Shown: positions 1-5,352 of the stretch, in pieces
How the letters are laid out: each line of letters begins with the position of its first letter
How positions within the stretch are numbered: position 1 is the first letter of the stretch
NCBI GenBank assembly: GCA_009783395.1
Contig: WRHA01000258.1
Location: forward strand, 1-5,352
Direction: 5' to 3'
DNA from: Defluviitaleaceae bacterium
Lineage (GTDB): Bacteria; Bacillota; Clostridia; Lachnospirales; WQUN01
DNA length: 5,352 nt
Translations under genes and position numbers: made by a program
The notes under the pieces: generated by a model
What the model saw: the letters and a program-made list of their open reading frames with translations, nothing else
Told to the model about the DNA's origin: nothing
The model's database searches: none

Positions 1-277
1 TTGTCGCTTCCGCCCACGGACCCTCCTGCGGCCAAAACTCCTCCCGCGGAATTTGCAGCGGATGCGGAGAGTCGGTTCGGGTTTCGGTGGATGTTCCGTC
101 TTCATTTAAAACAGTCCAACTTGTAACGCCCTGAATTGTTCTGCGCGGCTCGTACATTAGCGAACTTATATAAAGCGTCGGCCAACAATCCGCCCCCTCG
201 TCATATTCCCCCGGATAATCGTTGTTGCCGCAACCGACAAGCATAAGTACAAAAATAAGCAATCCTATTTTTCGCAT
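1..277 (-). CDS. Putative lipoprotein of unknown function (3' end beyond the left edge)
   Basis: The ATG at 277-275 opens a frame of 92 codons that stays open to the left edge, so only the N-terminal part is seen. It begins MRKIGLLIFVLMLVGCGNND: a short basic n-region, a hydrophobic stretch (residues 4-14) and a lipobox LVGC with the lipidated cysteine at residue 16. This is a type II signal peptide, so the mature protein should be anchored to the outer face of the membrane. The visible mature part is acidic and rich in Trp, Tyr and Pro; I recognise no domain in it. The start is well supported by AGGAGG eight bases upstream, which overlaps the stop codon of the permease gene, so the two are probably cotranscribed and translationally coupled. 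That context hints at an extracytoplasmic partner of the permease or the sensor kinase, but this is inference. The lipoprotein call is secure and the function is unknown. Confidence 0.82.
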   Translation of the reverse strand, partial: MRKIGLLIFVLMLVGCGNNDYPGEYDEGADCWPTLYISSLMYEPRRTIQGVTSWTVLNEDGTSTETRTDSPHPLQIPREEFWPQEGPWAEAT

Positions 278-285
278 TTAGAATT

Positions 286-291
286 CCTCCT
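286..291 (-). promoter_or_regulatory. Ribosome binding site of the lipoprotein gene, overlapping the permease stop
   Basis: AGGAGG on the minus strand, eight bases before the ATG at 277. Its first two bases are the last two of the permease TAG stop (292-290). This is a consensus site at ideal spacing. It decides the lipoprotein start, and the overlap suggests that ribosomes ending on the permease can re-initiate on the lipoprotein. Confidence 0.85.
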
Positions 292-1159
292 ATAAAATAA
301 ATCCTACACCAAGCCCCGCTAAAATCGCGAAAATTACAACAAAAGCCAAATAAAGCAAAAAATTTTTCGTACCCAAAATCATCTTCACCGCGCTTAAATT
401 ATTGATTTTCGTGGCAGGTCCGGCAAGCATAAACGCCATTGCGTCTCCTGTACCCATCCCGGCAAACATCCAAGCACGAATCAGCGGAATCGTACCCGCG
501 CCGCAAATATACAGCGGAACGGAAAGCGTTGTCGCAAAAAGCACACCAAGCCCACGCCTTGCGCCAAACATATTTGCAATCCATTCCGGTGGAATATACC
601 GCTCGCCCAAAGCCGTAAGCGTAACGCCAATCAGCAAATACGGCGCGGTTATACGGAAAGCCTTGAGCAAATCCGGCAGAAATTTTCGCTTTTTTTTGAC
701 AGTGCTAAACTTCCCGAAGGAAAAAAGCGCCCTCTTCTTAAAACCGTAAAGCACGATTATCCCCGCAAGCGTACCGCATAAAAACGCCAAAACCAAACGA
801 GCAAGCGCGATTTCCCAGCCCAAAACAAAGCTCACAAGCCACAAATTCGGGTTAAGCAAAACCGAGCTGACCATAAAAGACGCAAGAATATGTTGCGGAA
901 CGCCTTTTTGTCCAAGCGCGGCAATCAGCGGCACCGTACCAAACATACATAGCGGCGAAACCATCCCCAAAAAAGCCGACAAAGCGACCACCCAAAAACG
1001 CTCGGCAGAAAGCTGTGAAACCTTCGCGGCAATCTTGTCCGACAAAAAAACCGTCACTGCCGACCCTGCCACAAGCCCCGTAATCCAATACGGGGAAATC
1101 ATTCGCAACTGCGACCAAATGCTGTTCGCCAGCATATAAATTTCTCGTTGTATATCCAT
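290..1159 (-). CDS. YraQ/ArsP_1-type (DUF318, PF03773) membrane permease
   Basis: A 289-residue polytopic membrane protein with about eight hydrophobic segments (roughly 21-40, 56-80, 91-113, 118-140, 168-188, 204-228, 236-258 and 266-288). A basic cytoplasmic-type loop (KKKRK, 155-159) splits it into two halves. Each half carries a related motif: PLCMFGTVPLI at 69-79, followed by a Pro/Asn-rich helix (SSVLLNPNLW), and PLYICGAGTIPLI at 215-227, followed by AGPATKINNLSAVK. This duplicated layout with a Gly/Pro/Cys motif in each half is typical of the predicted permeases grouped as DUF318/ArsP_1. Some members (ArsP) export trivalent organoarsenicals; most have no known substrate. Cys71 and Cys219 lie in the motifs and could bind a thiophilic substrate. 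The frame is open further upstream to 1264, but that part lies inside the kinase gene. The start at 1159 has GGAGAA just upstream and falls after the kinase stop, so I chose it. Gene order suggests cotranscription with the kinase (25-nt gap) and the lipoprotein. The family is fairly sure and the substrate unknown. Confidence 0.85.
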   Translation of the reverse strand: MDIQREIYMLANSIWSQLRMISPYWITGLVAGSAVTVFLSDKIAAKVSQLSAERFWVVALSAFLGMVSPLCMFGTVPLIAALGQKGVPQHILASFMVSSVLLNPNLWLVSFVLGWEIALARLVLAFLCGTLAGIIVLYGFKKRALFSFGKFSTVKKKRKFLPDLLKAFRITAPYLLIGVTLTALGERYIPPEWIANMFGARRGLGVLFATTLSVPLYICGAGTIPLIRAWMFAGMGTGDAMAFMLAGPATKINNLSAVKMILGTKNFLLYLAFVVIFAILAGLGVGFIL

Positions 1160-1162
1160 GCA

Positions 1163-1168
1163 TTCTCC
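1163..1168 (-). promoter_or_regulatory. Ribosome binding site of the permease gene
   Basis: GGAGAA on the minus strand in the short gap between the kinase stop (1188-1186) and the permease ATG (1159). The GGAG core is five bases from the ATG. This supports the start at 1159 over the longer in-frame ATG at 1264, which would overlap the kinase by 79 bases. Confidence 0.65.
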
Positions 1169-1185
1169 AAAAACCCTTAAAAAGC

Positions 1186-4023
1186 CTACATCCCCAAATC
1201 CGCCTTCAACTTCGCCAGCACATCCTCTGCCGACCGAAAACGATATTCCTGAATGTATTTGCACAATTCGTCTGCTTCGGGGATTTTACATAGCTCATCA
1301 AGCAAGTCAACGCAGCTTACATCTCGATTGCGGAGCAAGGGTTCGAGTTTGGCAAATAAAGCGGCGGTTTCGTTTTTGTCTAAACTTCCGACCGGGGCCC
1401 GCATTTCGGTTTCATCAATATTTTCAAGCACTCGATTTAATTCATTTTCCAAATGATAAATTTGCGTTGGAGTCTCTCCGGTCAGCAACAAATGCTCTAT
1501 ATTTTTCGCCGCATCTTCCAGTGCATGTTCATAAATTAATCCGGCTGAGCCTTTTATTGTATGCGCAAGATAAAGTGCTGTTTCGCTGTCGCCGGAATTT
1601 ATGGCGTCGCTAAAATCCTTAAATGAATTTGCATGTCGCCGGATAAAAGCCGATCGCAATTTTTTAATAAGCTCAGGACTGCGTTGATAGCTGTCAATTT
1701 CCGCGGTGTTCGTTGTGCTACGCATATTGGCGGATTTAATCACTTCGGGGGATTGTTTATCCCGTATGTGTTTGATCAAAATGGAATGCAGATGCTCTGT
1801 TTGGATGGGTTTCGAAAGGAATCCGTCAAATCCGTCTCGGATAAATTCTTCAGCCTTGCCTGTCATGGCGTTTGCAGTGAGGGCTATAATCGGTCCTGTG
1901 TATCCCAATTTGCGCATATTTCGCATGGTCGATGTGCCGCTCATGTCGGGCATCATAAAGTCCATGAACACAATGTCATAAATGTTGCCCTGCTTGATTT
2001 TTTCCAAAGCTTCAATTCCGCCGGCGCATGTGTCCACATTAATTTCATAAAATGCCAGCAAGCCCCGAACGACATAGATGTTTGCCTCTGTGTCGTCAAC
2101 GACAAGTACTCTGCCGTAATTCATCGGTTCCGGTGTAAACGTGTACTTTAATACGTTGGTGGATTCTTCGAATTGCTGTAAACGGAGAGCCGTATCTTTG
2201 CCCAAAATATCTTGACCGATTGCTTTTTGTGCAATGCGTATCGTTATATGTGTACCAACATTCACGTCGCTTTTTATTTCGATATCCGCATCCATCAATT
2301 TAATAAGGTTGTACACGATGTGCATTCCAAGCCCCGTACCACTAATTGAATTGAATTCGGATTCATGAAAGCGTGAGTACGCTTTGTTTAAATCAATAAT
2401 TTGCTCGGGCGTCATTCCAAGGCCGGTGTCACGAATTGAGATAACGAGTTCATTTTGCCATGCGAAACTCAGCTCAACAGATCCTGCTTGAGTGTACTTA
2501 AACGCATTTGACAGAACATTGTTTACAATTTGCCCGATACGCAGAGCATCACCGACAAGGCGCGCCGGCAAATTTTCATCCACAGTGAGTCGGAAATTAA
2601 TGTCCTTGCCGTTTAAATATGCAAAATGCAAATGTGTCGCCTCTGTTATCATGCTTGCTACTTCATACTCGTATTGCAACAGCTCCATCTTCCCTGCCTC
2701 TATTTTTGATAAATCCAAAATGTCGTCAACAATGCCCATCAGCGAGTTGGCAGATTTGAATATTTTTGCAAAAGATTCCTCCGTTTGCGGAGAAATGTCG
2801 GGATTATGAAGCTCTATTTCCGATATTCCCAAAACTGCTGTAATGGGCGTGCGTATTTCGTGGCTCATCCGCGCCAGGAAATCTGATTTTGCCCGATTGC
2901 TTTCGCGTTCGATTTCCGCAATGCGTTCAATTTCATGCGTCGTATTTATTTCCCGCAGCATATTCAAGATTGATTGCGATAAATTTCCGATCTCGTCGGA
3001 ACGGTCGACGCTGTAATTATAAATATCGCCTGTATCCAGAGCTACTGTTTTGCCGAGGCTTGCCGTGAGCTTTTCTATGGGTCTTATAAATTCGTGAGAT
3101 AAAAATACAAACGTAAACCCTGTTGCCAGTATCAATACAACAGCGATTGTGATTACAACAACCCCCAGCGTTTGCAAAACCGGGACGCTTGCGACCGATG
3201 TAGGTATAATCGCCACCAAAGTCCAGCCGGTTGATGCCATGTCAAACGTCATCATATAAGATTCCACGCCTCCGGCGTCTGTAAAAACAGCGATATTTGT
3301 GCCGTCGAGCTTAATATTGTTTAGCGGGGTATACAACAGAGGATACTCGTCGATATTGCGTAGGTATGATTCTGTGGGAGACATTGCCGGGTCGGGGTGA
3401 TTGATAATATATCCATAGTCATCCAAAATGATAAGATATCCACTCCCGGGGACGTAGGCATTCGCCGCAATGTAGGCAATATCGGTAAGGATAAGATCTA
3501 TGCCGACAACAGCGTCGTACCAATCCGGCATGTGACGAACAATGGAAACAACCAGTTCGTGAGGATAAATCCAGTTTACGTATGCTTGGGTAAAAACAGC
3601 CTCTCCTCCGGCCGCAACCGCTTGCCGGTACCAAGGCCTGTCTTGCAAAACCCAGCCTTCATCCGCGCCGCGAAATGAACATGAATCGAAATGATTATCA
3701 TAACCAAATCCGACATATGCCATCGCAACGAATGGAAATTCCTCATATATATTACGTGCTATGTAATGTACGTGTTCGCGCCCGAGGGCGGACATCGAAA
3801 GAGCCATTGTATCGGTCAGATACAAATTATTAACAAACCATGAATCCAATTCATACGCATGAACGGTCATGTTGTACCGCGTTGCCTCGATAATATTACG
3901 GTGCACCGCATTACGGACAAAGGTGCCGGTGAAAAAAAATGCTACCGCCAAGCCGAAAGCGGTGAACAACGCCATAGTAATTAGAAGCTTATGGAACAAT
4001 CGAAATGATTTCCCGGTTCGCAT
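1186..4023 (-). CDS. Membrane-bound hybrid sensor histidine kinase (dCACHE-HAMP-HisKA-HATPase-REC-HPt)
   Basis: A complete 945-residue multi-step phosphorelay kinase. TM1 is at about 13-35 and TM2 at about 283-308. Between them lies an extracellular domain of about 245 residues with dCACHE hallmarks (RPWYRQA at 129-135, [10 protein letters not shown] at 173-182, [18 protein letters not shown] at 195-212), so it probably binds a small ligand outside the cell. A HAMP linker follows (RPIEKLT, then DEIG at 343-346) and a short coiled coil. HisKA has [12 protein letters not shown] with phospho-acceptor His388. The HATPase domain has an N-box ([11 protein letters not shown], Asn506), G1 DTGLG (532-536) and G2 GTGLG (562-566). 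The receiver (about 637-755) has DD at 643-644, phospho-acceptor Asp688 in [11 protein letters not shown], Thr716 and Lys738. The HPt domain (about 783-870) has His821 in HTIKGSAG. All catalytic residues are present, so it should be active in a His-Asp-His relay. About 70 further helical residues follow the HPt. No PAS domain is seen. The ATG at 4023 has GGGGGAG four bases upstream and a promoter close by. No response regulator lies next to it, so the final target is unknown. Confidence 0.95.
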   Translation of the reverse strand: MRTGKSFRLFHKLLITMALFTAFGLAVAFFFTGTFVRNAVHRNIIEATRYNMTVHAYELDSWFVNNLYLTDTMALSMSALGREHVHYIARNIYEEFPFVAMAYVGFGYDNHFDSCSFRGADEGWVLQDRPWYRQAVAAGGEAVFTQAYVNWIYPHELVVSIVRHMPDWYDAVVGIDLILTDIAYIAANAYVPGSGYLIILDDYGYIINHPDPAMSPTESYLRNIDEYPLLYTPLNNIKLDGTNIAVFTDAGGVESYMMTFDMASTGWTLVAIIPTSVASVPVLQTLGVVVITIAVVLILATGFTFVFLSHEFIRPIEKLTASLGKTVALDTGDIYNYSVDRSDEIGNLSQSILNMLREINTTHEIERIAEIERESNRAKSDFLARMSHEIRTPITAVLGISEIELHNPDISPQTEESFAKIFKSANSLMGIVDDILDLSKIEAGKMELLQYEYEVASMITEATHLHFAYLNGKDINFRLTVDENLPARLVGDALRIGQIVNNVLSNAFKYTQAGSVELSFAWQNELVISIRDTGLGMTPEQIIDLNKAYSRFHESEFNSISGTGLGMHIVYNLIKLMDADIEIKSDVNVGTHITIRIAQKAIGQDILGKDTALRLQQFEESTNVLKYTFTPEPMNYGRVLVVDDTEANIYVVRGLLAFYEINVDTCAGGIEALEKIKQGNIYDIVFMDFMMPDMSGTSTMRNMRKLGYTGPIIALTANAMTGKAEEFIRDGFDGFLSKPIQTEHLHSILIKHIRDKQSPEVIKSANMRSTTNTAEIDSYQRSPELIKKLRSAFIRRHANSFKDFSDAINSGDSETALYLAHTIKGSAGLIYEHALEDAAKNIEHLLLTGETPTQIYHLENELNRVLENIDETEMRAPVGSLDKNETAALFAKLEPLLRNRDVSCVDLLDELCKIPEADELCKYIQEYRFRSAEDVLAKLKADLGM

Positions 4024-4027
4024 GAAA

Positions 4028-4034
4028 CTCCCCC
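4028..4034 (-). promoter_or_regulatory. Ribosome binding site of the kinase gene
   Basis: A GGGGGAG stretch on the minus strand ends four bases before the ATG at 4023. It is purine-rich but G-heavy and rather close to the start. Because the predicted transcript begins only about 16 bases before the ATG, this site would occupy most of the leader. Confidence 0.6.
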
Positions 4035-4045
4035 CGCCTTTTTCG

Positions 4046-4073
4046 ATTATATCATGATTGCACTAAATGCCAT
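4046..4073 (-). promoter_or_regulatory. Promoter of the kinase-permease-lipoprotein unit (extended -10)
   Basis: On the minus strand, a perfect TATAAT (4051-4046) is preceded by TGA, which makes an extended -10 (TGnTATAAT). A weak -35, ATGGCA (4073-4068, four of six matches to TTGACA), lies 16 bases upstream. The expected start of transcription near 4039 leaves a leader of about 16 bases. This looks like a housekeeping sigma-A type promoter; the weak -35 is what the extended -10 would compensate for, and it leaves room for an activator. Confidence 0.6.
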
Positions 4074-4074
4074 A

Positions 4075-4088
4075 CGTAAATTTTTACG
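4075..4088. promoter_or_regulatory. Dyad between the two divergent promoters, possible operator
   Basis: A 14-nt inverted repeat, CGTAAA-tt-TTTACG, with six-base arms that match perfectly. It sits exactly between the kinase -35 (4068-4073) and the pgk -35 (4090-4095). This position would suit a regulator that binds as a dimer and affects either promoter or both. The arms are short and AT-rich, so chance is a real alternative. It is not followed by a T-run that would make it a terminator. I recognise no specific regulator for it. Confidence 0.35.
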
Positions 4089-4089
4089 G

Positions 4090-4118
4090 TTGATAACCCC
4101 GACGCAAAATGCTAAAAT
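4090..4118 (+). promoter_or_regulatory. Promoter of pgk
   Basis: TTGATA (4090-4095, five of six matches to the -35 consensus), a 17-base spacer, then TAAAAT (4113-4118, five of six matches to the -10) preceded by TGC, an extended -10. Transcription should begin near 4125, which gives a leader of about 43 bases. This looks like a strong sigma-A type promoter, as expected for a glycolytic gene, and it shows that pgk need not be read from an upstream gap gene. Confidence 0.75.
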
Positions 4119-4152
4119 TGTCCTGTTGTGGAAAAAAATTATGGAGAATATG

Positions 4153-4159
4153 AAAGGGG
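4153..4159 (+). promoter_or_regulatory. Ribosome binding site that sets the TTG start of pgk
   Basis: AAAGGGG ends eight bases before the TTG at 4168. In-frame ATGs at 4141 and 4150 lie upstream, but their Shine-Dalgarno sequences are weak or too close (GGAG only three bases before 4150), and the ATG at 4150 would place this good site inside the gene. It therefore supports TTG as the start. Confidence 0.7.
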
Positions 4160-4167
4160 CTTTTCAG

Positions 4168-5352
4168 TTGCTAAACAAAAAAAGCATCAATGACATCAAT
4201 GTAAAAGGAAAACGGGTTCTTGTGCGGTGTGATTTTAATGTGCCGCTGATTGATGGAAAAATTACCGATGAAAGCAGAATTATCGGAGCCTTGCCGACCA
4301 TTAAAAAACTGATTGCGGATGGAGGACGGCTTATCTTATGCTCGCATTTAGGCAAACCAAAAGGGCCTGATCCTGCGGCAAGCCTCGCTCCGGTGGCAGA
4401 GAGATTAAGCAAGCATTTGGGACAAACCGTGAAATTTTTGGATTGTAACACCGTCGTTTGCGATGATTGCAGGGCAAAAATCGCCGAGCTTAAAGACGGC
4501 GAAGTCGCGATGTTGCAAAATACGCGCTTCCGCCCGGAAGAAGGAAAAAACGATGATGCATTTTCAAAGGATTTGGCTTCAATCGCCGATGTTTACGTAA
4601 ACGATGCGTTTGGCTCAGCTCACAGAGCGCACTGCTCGACGGTCGGCGTGGCAAAATTGGTGTCGGAAACAGCAGTAGGTTATCTCGTTGAAAAAGAATT
4701 GAAATTCCTCGGAAACGCGGTTAACAATCCTGTTCGTCCGTTTGTGGCAATTCTCGGCGGTGCGAAAGTTTCCGACAAAATTCAGGTTATAAATAAATTG
4801 CTGGACAAGGTTGACAAGCTGGTTATTGGCGGCGGCATGGCATATACATTCTTTGCGGCGCAAGGTTATGGGGTAGGTACATCCCTTTTGGAGAAAGACA
4901 GAATCGAAACCGCGAAAGAAACTATGGCCAAGGCTAAGGAAAAAGGTGTTGAACTGCTTTTGCCGGTTGATACCGTTGTTGCAAAAGAATTCGCAAAGGA
5001 TGCGGCGCATAAAACCGTGTCGTCCGACCAAATCGAGGATGATTATATGGGTCTCGATATCGGCGAAAAAACACGCGATATTTTCAGCGACGCGATCCGC
5101 AGTGCGAAGACTGTAATATGGAACGGTCCGATGGGCGTGTTCGAGTTCCCGAATTTTGCAAAGGGTACTCTTGCACTTGCGCAAGTAATGGCCGGCATGG
5201 ACGACGCAACCACGATTATCGGCGGCGGCGACAGTGCGGCGGCTGTAAATCAGCTTGGTTACGGCGACAAAATGACGCATATCTCAACAGGTGGCGGCGC
5301 ATCGCTGGAGTTCCTTGAGGGCAAAGAACTGCCCGGCGTCGTTGCGATTCAA
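4168..5352 (+). CDS. pgk: Phosphoglycerate kinase (last few codons beyond the right edge)
   Basis: This cytoplasmic enzyme of glycolysis transfers phosphate between 1,3-bisphosphoglycerate and ADP, making ATP and 3-phosphoglycerate. The 395 residues seen cover both lobes. The N-terminal substrate lobe has VRCDFNVP (19-26), SHLGKPKG (59-66), NTRF (118-121) and [11 protein letters not shown] (145-155), with the basic residues Arg20, Arg37, His60, Arg120 and Arg153. The C-terminal nucleotide lobe has GGAKVSDKI (197-205, Lys200 and Lys204), [17 protein letters not shown] (318-326), GGGDSAAAV (352-360) and STGGGAS (373-379). The frame has no stop up to the edge. Bacterial family members are about 395-400 residues and usually end soon after LPGVVAIQ, so probably only a few residues and the stop are missing. 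The TTG start gives the usual N-terminus (M)[13 protein letters not shown] and has AAAGGGG eight bases upstream. An in-frame ATG at 4150 or 4141 would add 6 or 9 atypical residues. It has its own promoter and is divergent from the sensor kinase; no gap gene lies directly upstream. Confidence 0.97.
   Translation, partial: MLNKKSINDINVKGKRVLVRCDFNVPLIDGKITDESRIIGALPTIKKLIADGGRLILCSHLGKPKGPDPAASLAPVAERLSKHLGQTVKFLDCNTVVCDDCRAKIAELKDGEVAMLQNTRFRPEEGKNDDAFSKDLASIADVYVNDAFGSAHRAHCSTVGVAKLVSETAVGYLVEKELKFLGNAVNNPVRPFVAILGGAKVSDKIQVINKLLDKVDKLVIGGGMAYTFFAAQGYGVGTSLLEKDRIETAKETMAKAKEKGVELLLPVDTVVAKEFAKDAAHKTVSSDQIEDDYMGLDIGEKTRDIFSDAIRSAKTVIWNGPMGVFEFPNFAKGTLALAQVMAGMDDATTIIGGGDSAAAVNQLGYGDKMTHISTGGGASLEFLEGKELPGVVAIQ

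Noticed and set aside
690..697. Run of eight A on the minus strand in the permease, a possible slippage or sequencing-error site
   Set aside because: The reading frame is intact on both sides and both halves of the permease motif are in the same frame, so there is no sign of a frameshift. The run simply encodes the basic KKKRK loop.
1160..1264. Longer N-terminus for the permease from the ATG at 1264
   Set aside because: It would overlap the kinase end by 79 bases and add a hydrophilic stretch unlike the family. The ATG at 1159 has a nearby GGAG and begins just before the first membrane helix.
1158..1613. Plus-strand open frame of 151 codons across the kinase-permease junction
   Set aside because: It is antisense to two supported genes and its translation has no recognisable motif or start signal.
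1633..2151. Plus-strand open frame of 172 codons inside the kinase gene
   Set aside because: It lies opposite the receiver and HPt region, where all catalytic motifs are intact on the minus strand. The translation looks random.
4075..4088. The intergenic dyad as a transcription terminator
   Set aside because: The arms are only six bases, AT-rich and separated by two bases, with no T-run after them, and no gene on either strand ends into this region.
4615..5280. Long minus-strand open frame of 221 codons opposite pgk
   Set aside because: It is antisense to a clear phosphoglycerate kinase, its translation is rich in Cys, His and Arg with no domain pattern, and it has no convincing ribosome binding site. 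It is a shadow of the pgk reading frame.

Overview
The window holds two divergent transcription units separated by a 144-bp intergenic region (4024-4167). Its base composition is moderate and its genes are tightly packed. The start sites have strong purine-rich Shine-Dalgarno sequences (AGGAGG, AAAGGGG), and one gene starts with TTG. The phosphoglycerate kinase N-terminus ([17 protein letters not shown]) is of the type common in clostridial Firmicutes. I infer a Gram-positive, Clostridia-like bacterium, but the sequence alone does not fix the species.

The minus-strand unit reads from 4023 leftwards. First comes a 945-residue membrane-bound hybrid sensor histidine kinase with the order TM, dCACHE-like extracellular sensor, TM, HAMP, HisKA, HATPase, receiver, HPt and a C-terminal helical extension. 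After a 25-nt gap follows a 289-residue polytopic permease of the YraQ/ArsP_1 (DUF318, PF03773) type. Last is a lipoprotein whose Shine-Dalgarno overlaps the permease stop codon and which runs off the left edge. The spacing and the absence of any visible terminator suggest one operon: a sensor kinase, a transporter and an exported lipoprotein. No separate response regulator is present in the window.

The plus-strand unit is pgk (phosphoglycerate kinase, glycolysis), which starts at a TTG at 4168 and is cut by the right edge probably only a few residues before its end. Its promoter is well formed (TTGATA, 17 nt, extended TGC-TAAAAT).

The kinase also has a good extended -10 promoter (TGA-TATAAT) on the opposite strand. 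A 14-nt dyad (CGTAAA-tt-TTTACG) lies exactly between the two -35 boxes and is the most interesting small regulatory candidate here. The window has no RNA genes, CRISPR arrays, insertion sequences or phage genes that I can see. The candidate new biology is the kinase-permease-lipoprotein unit, not any mobile element.
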